64,000 nt of DNA from Gemmatimonadota bacterium (GCA_021413975.1 JAIOPJ010000039.1:1-64000); one strand, 5' to 3'; shown: positions 32,628 through 40,842, counted from the stretch's first letter. The notes: generated from the letters alone by a model not told the origin. A program made the numbers and translations.

Positions 32628-34015
32628 GCGGTCATCCGGTGGAGGGTCGGTTGCGGGTTCACGCGCGGGGCGGCACCGGGGCGGGGGACCGCCGCCGCAC
32701 CGCGCACGCCGATGTCGGCGAGCTGGGCGATCGTGCGGTCCATCGGCGTGTAATCCTCCGGCGGCTGCTGGAGCAGGTCGAGGATCGGGCTGCGGAGTTC
32801 GATCGCGGCGTCGACCAACGGATTGGATCCCCGCTGGTATGCCCCGACGAGGATCAGGTCCTCCTTCTCGCGATAGGCGGCCTCGAGTCGCTGCAGCATC
32901 CCCGCGTGGTCGCGCTGCGTGCGCGTGATCACGTGGTCACGCACGCGGCTCTTGCTGTCCAGGATGTCGATCGCCGGATAGTGGCCCGCGCTGGCGAGCC
33001 GCCGTGTGAGCACGATGTGACCGTCGAGGATCGAACGGCTCGCGTCCGCGACCGGTTCGGAGAAGTCGTCGCCGTCGACGAGCACGGTATAGATGCCGGT
33101 GATGCCGCCGACGCTGCTGTTGCCGGCGCGCTCGAGCAGGCGAGGGAGATACGCGAAGACCGAGGGCGGATAGCCCTTGGTGGTGGGCGGCTCGCCCACC
33201 GCGAGACCGATCTCGCGCCAGGCCATCGCCACGCGCGTCACGGAGTCGACCATCAGGAGCACCTGTTTGCCCTGATCCCGGAACCACTCGGCGATGGCCG
33301 TGGCGACCAGCGCGCCGCGGGCCCGGAGCAGCGCGGACTCGTCGCCGGTGGAGACGATCACGACGGAACGGGCGAGGCCCTCGGCCCCGAGGGCGTTCTC
33401 GATGAACTCGCGCACCTCGCGGCCACGCTCACCGAGCAGGGCGATCACGTTCACCTCGCTCTCGGCCTTGCGGGCGATCATGCCGAGGAGCACCGACTTG
33501 CCGACGCCGGAACCGGCGAAGATGCCGACGCGCTGGCCGCGGCCCACCGTGAGCAGACCATCGATCGCGCGGACCCCGGTGACGAAGGGCGTGTCGATGC
33601 GCTCGCGTTCGAGCGGGTTGGGCGGATCGGCGGAGAGGGGGACGCGCTTCTCGAACTCGATCTTGCCCAGGCCGTCGATCGGCTCCCCGAGTGCGTTCAC
33701 CACGCGGCCGAGAAGCCCCGCACCCACACGCACGCCGAGGTTGCGGCCCAGGTCCGAGACGGTCGCGCCGGGATGCATGCCCTCGATGTCACCGAGCGGC
33801 ATGAGCAGCGCGCCACGCTCATGGAACCCCACGACCTCGGCGAGCACCGAGCGATCGTCGGAGAGACTCGTCACGCGACAGAGCGCGCCCATGCCGAGCT
33901 CCATCCCGCTCGCTTCCATCACGAGTCCCACGATCCGCGTCACCCGCCCGAGGGGGCGGAGACGCGGGATCTCGGGAAGACGATCCTGGAGGGCGTTGAA
34001 TGTGGCTGCGACCAT
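32624..34015 (-). CDS. fliI: flagellum-specific ATPase FliI
   Basis: 463 residues from the ATG at 34015. It has Walker A (FAGSGVGKSVLLGM), the F1-beta-like core (ERGREVREFIENALG, LLMVDSVTRVAMAWREIGLAVGEPPTTKGYPPSVFAYLPRLLERAG) and the C-terminal substrate-binding region. It energises export together with FliH and FliJ. A sigma-54 element lies 38 bases ahead of the start. Confidence 0.97.
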   Translation of the reverse strand: MVAATFNALQDRLPEIPRLRPLGRVTRIVGLVMEASGMELGMGALCRVTSLSDDRSVLAEVVGFHERGALLMPLGDIEGMHPGATVSDLGRNLGVRVGAGLLGRVVNALGEPIDGLGKIEFEKRVPLSADPPNPLERERIDTPFVTGVRAIDGLLTVGRGQRVGIFAGSGVGKSVLLGMIARKAESEVNVIALLGERGREVREFIENALGAEGLARSVVIVSTGDESALLRARGALVATAIAEWFRDQGKQVLLMVDSVTRVAMAWREIGLAVGEPPTTKGYPPSVFAYLPRLLERAGNSSVGGITGIYTVLVDGDDFSEPVADASRSILDGHIVLTRRLASAGHYPAIDILDSKSRVRDHVITRTQRDHAGMLQRLEAAYREKEDLILVGAYQRGSNPLVDAAIELRSPILDLLQQPPEDYTPMDRTIAQLADIGVRGAAAVPRPGAAPRVNPQPTLHRMTA

Positions 34016-34052
34016 GGGAGCGATTGGGTTGCGAGTGTACGCGAGAGGGAAA

Positions 34053-34068
34053 AGCAACTCGCGTGCCG
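34053..34068 (-). promoter_or_regulatory. sigma-54 promoter element upstream of fliI
   Basis: Minus-strand CGGCACG-CGAG-TTGCT: the strongest -12 of the four, exact 10-base GG-GC spacing, 38 bases before the fliI ATG. Confidence 0.78.
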
Positions 34069-34092
34069 CCTGTCGATTCGGTCCGCAGAACT

Positions 34093-34119
34093 CGTAACCC
34101 GTTGTTCGGTAGGAGGTTA
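34093..34119 (-). promoter_or_regulatory. conserved IHF-like element (fliI)
   Basis: Minus-strand TAACCTCCTACCGAA then CAACGGGTTACG, with CAA-N4-TTA core. Its ends (CGTAACC and GGTTACG) also form an inverted repeat. Confidence 0.6.
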
Positions 34120-34158
34120 CGATGTCGGACCGGGTCATCGTCCGAGGGTCGCGGCGCT

Positions 34159-34173
34159 CGGCAAAGTGTGCCG
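34159..34173 (-). promoter_or_regulatory. activator dyad upstream of fliI
   Basis: CGGCAA-AGT-GTGCCG (11 of 12 arm positions), ~105 bp upstream of the sigma-54 element, with a further CGGCAA half-site at 34176-34181, just outside the 3' end of fliH. Confidence 0.65.
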
Positions 34174-34196
34174 TGCGGCAATCGCGACCGAGCCGC

Positions 34197-34883
34197 TCAG
34201 GCGTCGGTGCCGGTGAGACGGCGGAAGACCTGCTCGAGCGCGAGGTCGACGCGACCATCGACGATCCGATCGCGGCCCTCGACCACGCACCCACCGCGTT
34301 CCACGCGCGAGTCGGCGATCCACGTGACATCGGGATAACTCGAGTCGCCGGTGAGCAATGCGTGGTCCGCCGGGTTGAGCCGAACGCGGAGCGTGCTCTC
34401 CTGCGGGAACTCGGCGATCGCATTGCGGACGAGTCCCCTGATCTGCGACGGGTCGAGCTGCACCTCGCGCTGGATCACGTGCCGCGCGATCGCGCAGGCG
34501 AGCGCGGTGAGGTTCTCCTCGAGGACCCCGGCGTAGAGCTCGGAGTGCTTCTGCACCGTGTCGGCCGCCCGCGAGACCGCGTCCACCGCATCGACGACCC
34601 GCCGATCGGCGGAGACCTGGGCCTCGACGCGTCCTGCCACGCGGCCCTCCTCGAACGCGGCGCGCCGTGCCTCGGCGACCGCGCGCACGTGCTGCTCCTG
34701 CATCTCCTCGCGCAGCGCCGTGAGCTCGGCTCCCGAGCAGCCGAGCTCGAAGCCGAAGCCGCTCGCGCCCCCCTGGGCGGTCGGATTGAACTCGGCCAGG
34801 TTCCAGGGCACGCTCGCGATCGGCGCGCGCGGGAACGGCGCCGCGGGGCTCGAGGGCGGGGTGACGCGACGCGGTGCGCTCAT
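34197..34883 (-). CDS. fliH: flagellar assembly protein FliH
   Basis: 228 residues: a Pro/Ala-rich N-terminus containing a WNLAEFN segment, a long coiled coil (LREEMQEQHVRAVAEARRAAFEEGRVAGRVEAQ) and the V/A-type ATPase E-subunit-like C-domain (LEENLTALACAIARHVIQREV, RVRLNPADHALL). It regulates FliI. The ATG overlaps the fliG stop. Confidence 0.92.
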   Translation of the reverse strand: MSAPRRVTPPSSPAAPFPRAPIASVPWNLAEFNPTAQGGASGFGFELGCSGAELTALREEMQEQHVRAVAEARRAAFEEGRVAGRVEAQVSADRRVVDAVDAVSRAADTVQKHSELYAGVLEENLTALACAIARHVIQREVQLDPSQIRGLVRNAIAEFPQESTLRVRLNPADHALLTGDSSYPDVTWIADSRVERGGCVVEGRDRIVDGRVDLALEQVFRRLTGTDA

Positions 34884-35911
34884 GCGACGACGTCGTCGCT
34901 GGATCCGGAGAGCACGAGTTCCCCGCTCTCCTCGAGCGTGCGGATCGCGGCGATGATCGCGGCCTGCGCCTTCTCGATATCGCTCCGCCGCTGCGGGCCG
35001 AGGTTCTCGATCTCCTCCTGCAGTGACGAGACCGCGCGGGAGGACATGCCTCCCATGATCTTCTTCGTGAGCGGTTCGCTGGCACCCTTGAGTGCGAGCG
35101 CCAGAGTCTTGACCTCCACCTCGCGGAGGAGGCGCTGCACCGACTTGTCGTCGAGCTTCGCGACGTCCTCGAAGACGAACATGAGGTCGCGGATCTGCTG
35201 GGCGAGCGCGGCGTCGCGATGACTCACGCCTTCGAGCAGCGACTTCTCGGCCGACCCGGGGACGAGCGCCAGGATCGCCGCGACCGCCTGCGGGCCACCG
35301 GAGGTCGAGAGACCCTGCTGGGTCTCCATGTCCTCCGTCCAGATCGAACGCTCGATGAGCTGCAGCATGTCGGGCGAGACCTTCGCCATCGTCGCCATGC
35401 GATAGACGACCTCCGAGCCGAGGTCCGCGGTGAGCTCCTTGAGCACGGTCGCGGTCTGGGCCGGATTGAGGTGCGCCAGGATCAGGGCGATGGTCTGCGG
35501 ATGTTCGTTGCGCAGCATGGTGCTCAGCTGCGCCGGATCGGCACTGCGCAGGCGATGCAGTCCCGCCGTGTCGGCGAGCTGCGTCTGGATGCGCTTGAAG
35601 ATCGCCGCCGCCTGCGGTCCGCCGTAGGCGCGTTCGAGCACGCGCTGCGCGTACTCGAGGCCGCCATGGGCGATCGAGTCCGCGACCGTGAGCAGGTTCA
35701 TCCACTCCTTGAGCACATCCTCCGCCAGCGACGACTCGACCGCGTTGAGGCGCGCGATCTCGACACCGATCGCCTCCGACTCCTCGGGGCTGAGGTTCTT
35801 CTGCAGCTTGGCCGCCGGCTCGGCACCGACCACCATGCAGAGGATCGCGGCCTTCTGGCGACCGTTGAGGTCGGCGAGCTTGTGCGGCCGGTTGGCTGAG
35901 GCTTGGCTCAT
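34880..35911 (-). CDS. fliG: flagellar motor switch protein FliG
   Basis: 343 residues with N-, middle and C-domains. GRQKAAILCMVVGAEPAAKL starts the FliF-binding N-domain, NEHPQTIALILAHLNPAQTATVL carries the EHPQ surface, and the C-terminal helix set (LIMFVFEDVAKLDDKSVQRLLREVEVKTLALALKGA) carries the torque-generating charges. It couples the MS ring to the C-ring. Confidence 0.96.
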   Translation of the reverse strand: MSQASANRPHKLADLNGRQKAAILCMVVGAEPAAKLQKNLSPEESEAIGVEIARLNAVESSLAEDVLKEWMNLLTVADSIAHGGLEYAQRVLERAYGGPQAAAIFKRIQTQLADTAGLHRLRSADPAQLSTMLRNEHPQTIALILAHLNPAQTATVLKELTADLGSEVVYRMATMAKVSPDMLQLIERSIWTEDMETQQGLSTSGGPQAVAAILALVPGSAEKSLLEGVSHRDAALAQQIRDLMFVFEDVAKLDDKSVQRLLREVEVKTLALALKGASEPLTKKIMGGMSSRAVSSLQEEIENLGPQRRSDIEKAQAAIIAAIRTLEESGELVLSGSSDDVVA

Positions 35912-35976
35912 GACGGGTCAGGCAGGGACGGTGGGTGAGCGCAGGGCGGTGGACGCGGAACGGGGCGCGGAGCGGA

Positions 35977-37563
35977 TCAGCCGTCGCGCAGCCAGGCGCG
36001 CATGAGCTTGGCCGCCACTTCGGGCTGCTGTTCGACCGACGCGAGCACCTGGTCGCGCATCGGGTTGTTCGGCACGTGGATCATCGGGACGGAGCGCTGT
36101 GGGAAGGGCTGGCCCCCGGGGAGCGTGCCACCGGTCGCTCCGGCCGACTGGAACTGCGCCGCGAAGGCCGCGGCGTTGCCGCCGCCCTCGCCGGGGAAGT
36201 AGCCCGTTGGCATGCCGGCGGCGGCGAGTTGCGTGACGCTCTCGGTCGTCTTGCCCGCCGCGCGCAGCGTGAGCATCGCGATGATGAAGGCGAAGAGGAT
36301 GCCGAGGGCGCTCAGCGCCGGGCGCTGCACCGACTGGAGCGTCTCGATCGTCGTCGGCGGTGCGGCGTCGGGCAGCGTCGGCTTCGGGACGAAGGGGAGC
36401 ATGGAGACCGTGACGACGTCACCGCGCGTCTCATCGAAGCCCACGGCACTCTTGACGAGCGTCTCGACCTGCGTGCGCAGCGCGGTGGAGTCCACGGGCG
36501 GGGCGACCGGGGCGGCGGCGCCGTTTGCGCCGGCGGCGGCTACCGCCGGTGCCGGCGTCGCGAGGAGCACGGCGACCGAGAGCCGCTTGAGCGATCCGAC
36601 CGCCGACGAGACGCTCTCGGTGGCGGTGCTGTTCGAGTACGAGGCGGCACTCTGCACCGAGGCCGCGCCCCCTTCGGCGCCGGGGATGACCTCCGACTTC
36701 TGTTCGGTCGCGACGGCCTGCTTGTCGGGATTCACGGTGACGGAACTGCGCTCGACCCGGTCGAAGCTCAGCGTCGCGTTCACCTGCACGCGCGCATTGC
36801 CGGCGCCGAGCACGGGGGCCAGCAGCTTCTCGACCTTCTCGCGCAGTCCCTTCTCCGTCTCCATCTGCACCGAGAGCTGGCGGCTCGAGAGCGAGGTCAT
36901 GCTGCCTTCCTCGTCGCCTTCGCTGAGCGTGCGCCCCGCGTCGTCGACGATCGTCACATGATCGGTCGTGAGGCCCTCCACGCTCGCGGCGACGGTGCGC
37001 GCGATGCCGCGCACCACATCGGCGCCGATCGCGTCGGTGCCCTGCGGCTCGAGCACCACGCTCGCCTCGGCCGGCAGTGGCGCGACGCCGTAGTTCTCGG
37101 CCGAGTTCATCACGATCTGCACCTTGGCGCTCTTGATCCCGCGCATCCCGCCGATGGTGCGTTCGAGTTCGCCGGCGAGGGCGCGTTGGTAGTTCACCTG
37201 CTGGGTGAGGTCCGTCTGACCCCAGCTCGGCTGGTCGAAGAGTTCGAATCCGGGGCGATCGGTCGAGGGCAGCACGCCGGCGCGGGCGAGTGCCACGCGC
37301 GCCTTGGGCACGTCGTCCGACTTCACGAGCACCGTGCCGCCTCCGCTGCCGAGCTTGAACTCGACGCCGGCCTGCGTGAGGCGGTCCGTGAGCGGCCCCA
37401 CGTCGCCGATCGGCACGTCGGCGAAGGCGGGGATCCAGGTGGGGGCGCTCGCCCACCGGGCGAGGCCGAAGACGCCGACCGCGGCCGCGAGGCCGACGAG
37501 GAGGATCGTCGCGCGGCGCGGGCCGCCGATCTTGTCGAGCAGGGAAAGCAGGGCAGGGGGCAT
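35977..37563 (-). CDS. fliF: flagellar MS-ring protein FliF
   Basis: 528 residues. The N-terminal membrane helix (ATILLVGLAAAVGVFGLARWA), YscJ-like ring domain (VNYQRALAGELERTIGGMRGIKSAKVQIVM), a Ser/Ala-rich variable loop, second helix (LGILFAFIIAMLTLRAA) and a C-terminal FliG-binding tail (VAAKLMRAWLRDG) are all present. It is the first ring assembled. A 65-base gap without notable features separates it from fliG. Confidence 0.95.
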   Translation of the reverse strand: MPPALLSLLDKIGGPRRATILLVGLAAAVGVFGLARWASAPTWIPAFADVPIGDVGPLTDRLTQAGVEFKLGSGGGTVLVKSDDVPKARVALARAGVLPSTDRPGFELFDQPSWGQTDLTQQVNYQRALAGELERTIGGMRGIKSAKVQIVMNSAENYGVAPLPAEASVVLEPQGTDAIGADVVRGIARTVAASVEGLTTDHVTIVDDAGRTLSEGDEEGSMTSLSSRQLSVQMETEKGLREKVEKLLAPVLGAGNARVQVNATLSFDRVERSSVTVNPDKQAVATEQKSEVIPGAEGGAASVQSAASYSNSTATESVSSAVGSLKRLSVAVLLATPAPAVAAAGANGAAAPVAPPVDSTALRTQVETLVKSAVGFDETRGDVVTVSMLPFVPKPTLPDAAPPTTIETLQSVQRPALSALGILFAFIIAMLTLRAAGKTTESVTQLAAAGMPTGYFPGEGGGNAAAFAAQFQSAGATGGTLPGGQPFPQRSVPMIHVPNNPMRDQVLASVEQQPEVAAKLMRAWLRDG

Positions 37564-37577
37564 CGTGTCGTCTCAGC

Positions 37578-37958
37578 TCAGCTCTGCATGTTGATCAGGG
37601 TGCGGTAGGCCTCGACGACCTTGTTCCGCATCTCGATGGCGAGATCGAGGGCCAGGCCGGCCTCCTCGCTCGCCGCCATCACGGTATGGAGTTCCACCGG
37701 CTCGCCGGCGGCGAAGCGTTGTGCGAGGTTCGCGCCGCGCTCACGCGTGTCGCTGATCTCGTTCATGGCGCGCGAGAACGTGTCCTTGAAGCTCGGCCCC
37801 GCGTCGCCGATCTCGCCGGCACCGCCGGCGCCGTTCCCGTTGCCGGAGCCCGGCAGCACCGGCACCACGATCCCGCGCGCCGCGTCCTGCGCGCGCTGGG
37901 CGATCTGCGTGAAGTTCGACGAGAGGCTCGAGCCGAGCGGACCGATGGGCGCGGTCAT
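37578..37958 (-). CDS. fliE: MS-ring/rod junction protein FliE
   Basis: 126 residues. The C-terminal half is FliE-like (FKDTFSRAMNEISDTRERGANLAQRFAAGEPVELHTVMAASEEAGLALDLAIEMRNKVVEAYRTLINMQ). The N-terminus has a short Gly/Asn insert (GSGNGNGAGGAGE). It joins the rod to FliF and is needed before rod export. Confidence 0.95.
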   Translation of the reverse strand: MTAPIGPLGSSLSSNFTQIAQRAQDAARGIVVPVLPGSGNGNGAGGAGEIGDAGPSFKDTFSRAMNEISDTRERGANLAQRFAAGEPVELHTVMAASEEAGLALDLAIEMRNKVVEAYRTLINMQS

Positions 37959-37965
37959 CTCCGGC

Positions 37966-38307
37966 TCAGCCGCGCAGGTTGAGGCGGCCGCCGCGCGCCG
38001 GCAATGACGGCGTGGTCGCGATGCGGTGTCCGTAGCTCAGCGGCCCCATGGCGTCCTCGCGAGCGAAGAAGGCGCGCTCGTCGGAGGTGAGGACCTTCCA
38101 GAGTTCGGGATCGGTGCCCTTGGGCGGGCGGAGCGACGCGGTCTCCTCGTCGGGCGTCGACGGGCGCTCGATCAGGATCGGCTGAGTGCGGGTCGGGAAG
38201 GTCGGACGCACGCCCGGCATCGTGGCCGGCGTGCTCGTCTCGAGGCCGTATGGGGAACGGGGGCTGACGGTGCGGGGCATCGGTGCGCCGAGTCCGTTGG
38301 TCTGCAT
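37966..38307 (-). CDS. unknown small protein between flgC and fliE
   Basis: 113 residues, no membrane helix or signal peptide. The N-terminal ~60 residues are Pro/Thr/Arg-rich and look disordered. The C-terminal part has a compact, likely conserved block (DPELWKVLTSDERAFFAREDAMGPLSYG). It is packed between flgC (20 bases) and fliE (7 bases) in the first flagellar operon, where no known flagellar gene normally sits. Function unknown; a rod or export accessory is a contextual guess. Confidence 0.7.
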   Translation of the reverse strand: MQTNGLGAPMPRTVSPRSPYGLETSTPATMPGVRPTFPTRTQPILIERPSTPDEETASLRPPKGTDPELWKVLTSDERAFFAREDAMGPLSYGHRIATTPSLPARGGRLNLRG

Positions 38308-38327
38308 CGGTGAGTCCAGGGAGGGGG

Positions 38328-38828
38328 TCAGATGTCGATCGCGCGACGGAGCATCGCTTTCATGGAGGAGAAGGCGGTCGCGTTCGCTTCGTACAGCCGG
38401 CGCGCTTCCATGAGCGTCACCAGTTCCTGCGTCGGGTCGACGTTCGGCATGCGCACGTAGCCCGCCGCATCGGCGTCGGGGTGCGTGGGGTCGTAGATCA
38501 GGTCGCCGAGCGAGGCGTCGCGGGCGACGCCGGTGATGCGCACGCCGCCTTCGACGGGAGCGTAGTCGCCCATCGCCTGACCGGCGGGTCCGTATGCGGG
38601 AGCGGGTTCCATGGTGACGACCCTCCGTTGATACGCCCCGCCCTCGGCGGTGCGCGTGGTCTCTGCGTTGGCGAGGTTCGCGGTGGCGATCTCCATGCGG
38701 AGCCGCTGCGCCGAGATGCCGGTGCTCGCGATCGCGAGGCCCTGGAACGGCGCCGGCGTCGGACGATCCGGTGATCGGCCGACGAACGGGAGGAGCAGCG
38801 GGAGCGACGGGGGCTTGATCGACGTCAT
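38328..38828 (-). CDS. flgC: flagellar proximal rod protein FlgC
   Basis: 166 residues. After a ~25-residue Pro-rich N-terminal extension the FlgC core begins (FQGLAIASTGISAQRLRMEIATANLANAETTRTAEGGAYQRR) and ends with VRMPNVDPTQELVTLMEARRLYEANATAFSSMKAMLRRAIDI. A later start would remove the extension, but no ATG or GTG is obvious there. Confidence 0.94.
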   Translation of the reverse strand: MTSIKPPSLPLLLPFVGRSPDRPTPAPFQGLAIASTGISAQRLRMEIATANLANAETTRTAEGGAYQRRVVTMEPAPAYGPAGQAMGDYAPVEGGVRITGVARDASLGDLIYDPTHPDADAAGYVRMPNVDPTQELVTLMEARRLYEANATAFSSMKAMLRRAIDI

Positions 38829-38850
38829 GAAGTGGGTTCCTCAGTCGTGG

Positions 38851-39153
38851 TCAGCGGTCGCGGATCGCGCTCTTGAGAGAGGCATAGGCCTTCTCGAGGA
38901 GCTTGGCAGTGGCTTCGAATCGGAGCTGTTCGTCGGCGAGTGCGACCATCTCGGCCTCGACGTCCACCGGTCCGGTGACGCCGTCACCGGGAACGCGGGG
39001 ACCCTGACTCGCGCTCGTGAGCGCGAAGCCGTCGCCGTTGAGCGAAGCCCGTGCGACGCGCGACTGGATCCCGCGCACGCGGGCCTGGTTGTCGTCCAGG
39101 GCCTGCTTGAGCGATGTCGCGGTCGTGGTGCGGTCGACGAATCCGAAGAGCAT
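38851..39153 (-). CDS. flgB: flagellar proximal rod protein FlgB, divergent
   Basis: 100 residues from the ATG at 39153 (GGAG seven bases ahead); a GTG at 39198 would add 15 residues. The C-terminal half matches FlgB (DVEAEMVALADEQLRFEATAKLLEKAYASLKSAIRDR). The N-terminal half (LKQALDDNQARVRGIQSRVARASLNGDGFAL) occupies the place of the usual NIANA-TPGYK rod motif but does not contain it. First gene of the sigma-54 unit flgB-flgC-unknown-fliE-fliF-fliG-fliH. Confidence 0.82.
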   Translation of the reverse strand: MLFGFVDRTTTATSLKQALDDNQARVRGIQSRVARASLNGDGFALTSASQGPRVPGDGVTGPVDVEAEMVALADEQLRFEATAKLLEKAYASLKSAIRDR

Positions 39154-39218
39154 CGGTACTCCGCTGAGGTCGCAGGCCGGCGGGATTGCCGGACGCACGT
39201 CTCTCGGGGAGTCGTTAA

Positions 39219-39234
39219 AGCATGGGCTGGGCCA
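39219..39234 (-). promoter_or_regulatory. sigma-54 promoter element upstream of flgB
   Basis: Minus-strand TGGCCCA-GCCC-ATGCT with exact 10-base GG-GC spacing, 66 bases before the flgB ATG, almost the same sequence and distance as at fliL. Confidence 0.75.
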
Positions 39235-39270
39235 AACCGGAACGACGCCCCTTGGGGCGTCGCGCTGAGG

Positions 39271-39297
39271 CCTTAAGATATTGTGGGATAACTACTT
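39271..39297 (-). promoter_or_regulatory. conserved IHF-like element (flgB)
   Basis: Minus-strand AAGTAGTTATCCCA then CAATATCTTAAGG, with CAA-N4-TTA core, between the sigma-54 element and the dyad. Confidence 0.6.
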
Positions 39298-39348
39298 GGC
39301 GCGTTCCATCGAGGCGTCGGACGGTCCACGACGCCGAGGTGCGCTGGT

Positions 39349-39363
39349 CGGCAACGATTGCCG
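39349..39363 (-). promoter_or_regulatory. activator dyad upstream of flgB
   Basis: Perfect CGGCAA-CGA-TTGCCG dyad ~129 bp upstream of the sigma-54 element, with an extra TTGCCG at 39376-39381. It lies only ~46 bases past the stop codon of the regulator gene that probably binds it. Confidence 0.72.
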
Positions 39364-39408
39364 GAGGAGCAGAGTTTGCCGCGAGGGGAGCCCACCCGCT
39401 GCCGGAAG

Positions 39409-40842
39409 TCAGTCTTCTTTGCCGGGCACGTTCAGTTTATGCCGTAGCGTCCGGACGCTCATGTTCAGCAGCAGCGCCGCTTTCGTACGGTTGCCCTCGG
39501 CCCGCTCGAGCGCTTCGGCGATCAGGAGGCGCTCCGCTTCGGCGATGTCGAGCGTGGGAAGCCGGAAGCCGCCTGCGTCCGGCTCGGGTGAGCCGATGCC
39601 CGGGATCGCGGCGGCGACCGGTCGGATGATCGGGTTCCCGCGGATCGGGGTCGGACCGCCTCCACCGGCGACGAGTCCGAACCGCGCCGAGTCGAAGTGA
39701 TGCGGCTGGATGATCGGGTCGGTCGCGAGGATCACGGCGCGCTCGACCGCGTGCTGCAACTCGCGCACGTTCCCGGGCCACTCGTAGTCCTGGAGGAGCT
39801 GCACCGTCGCGGGGCTCAGCCCCTCGAAGGCGCGCCCGATCTCCCGGGCCGACTTGAGCGCGAACCGATAGGCGAGCACCGCGATGTCGTCGCGCCGTTC
39901 GCGGAGCGGCGGGATCCGGATCGGGATGACCGACAGTCTATAGAACAGGTCCTGCCGGAAGCGGCCCTCGGCGGACTCGACCGCGAGGTCGCGGTTGGTC
40001 GTGGCGATGATGCGCACGTCGACGGTGATGGGGCTCGTGCCTCCCACGCGCTCGAACCGCATCTCCTGCAGCACGCGGAGGAGCTTGGCCTGGAGGTCGA
40101 GCCGCATCTCCGAGATCTCGTCGAGCAGCAGCGTGCCGCCGTCGGCCCGTTCGAAGGCCCCCTCGACGCGCTTGAGGGCGCCGGTGAAGGCCCCCTTCTC
40201 GTGCCCGAAGAGCGCCGACTCCACGAGGTGCTCGGGGATGGCGGCGCAGTTGAGCTGGATGAACGGCCGGTCGCGGCGCGGGCTCTCCTCATGGATGGCG
40301 CGGGCCGCGAGTTCCTTGCCGGTGCCGGACTCGCCCTGCAGGAGGACCGTCGCCCGGGTGGGGGCGGCCACGGTGATCACATGGAGCATCTGCCGGATCT
40401 GCGGGGAGTCCCCGACGATCTCGCGCTCGTTGCGGAGGGCCATGACCTCGCGCCGCAGGGACTCGTTCTCGCGTCGGAGCCGGACGAGCTCCAGCGCCGA
40501 GCTCACGGCGACCTCGAGCTGGTCGGCGCGGACCGGCTTCGTGATGTAGTCGACGGCGCCGGCCTTGATCGCGGCGACCGCGTGCTCGATGGAGCCGTGG
40601 CCGGTGAGCATGATCACCGGGACGTCGGAGCCCTCCTCCTTGAGATACTCGAGGAACTCGAGCCCGGTCATGCCGGGCATGCGATGGTCGAGAATGATGA
40701 GGTCGAGCGATTCCCGCTGGAGCACGCCGAGCGCCTCGGGGATGTTCGACGCGCCGAACGGCTGGTGCCCGAGCCGGTGGAGCGTGTCGTGCAGGATCGC
40801 GCCCACGGTGGGGTCGTCGTCGACGAAGAGGATCTGGGCCAT
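39409..40842 (-). CDS. sigma-54-dependent response regulator (FlgR/FleR/NtrC type)
   Basis: 477 residues: receiver domain (LFVDDDP; acceptor Asp in LIILDHRMPG; Lys in ITKPV), sigma-54 AAA+ domain (Walker A GESGTGKE; the sigma-54-contact loop GAFTGA; Walker B LLLDEISEM) and a C-terminal Fis-type helix-turn-helix (AEGNRTKAALLLNMSVRTLRHKL). It remodels sigma-54 polymerase at enhancer-dependent promoters. No cognate kinase is adjacent. Given its position and the four shared promoter architectures, it is the likely master activator of early flagellar operons. The ATG at 40842 is preferred; an upstream ATG at 40899 is in frame. Confidence 0.95.
   Translation of the reverse strand: MAQILFVDDDPTVGAILHDTLHRLGHQPFGASNIPEALGVLQRESLDLIILDHRMPGMTGLEFLEYLKEEGSDVPVIMLTGHGSIEHAVAAIKAGAVDYITKPVRADQLEVAVSSALELVRLRRENESLRREVMALRNEREIVGDSPQIRQMLHVITVAAPTRATVLLQGESGTGKELAARAIHEESPRRDRPFIQLNCAAIPEHLVESALFGHEKGAFTGALKRVEGAFERADGGTLLLDEISEMRLDLQAKLLRVLQEMRFERVGGTSPITVDVRIIATTNRDLAVESAEGRFRQDLFYRLSVIPIRIPPLRERRDDIAVLAYRFALKSAREIGRAFEGLSPATVQLLQDYEWPGNVRELQHAVERAVILATDPIIQPHHFDSARFGLVAGGGGPTPIRGNPIIRPVAAAIPGIGSPEPDAGGFRLPTLDIAEAERLLIAEALERAEGNRTKAALLLNMSVRTLRHKLNVPGKED

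Noticed and set aside
19955-37958. Possible type III secretion injectisome
   Set aside because: Hook, rod, filament, stator and sigma-28 genes are all present and no secretin, needle or translocon gene is seen, so this is a flagellum.
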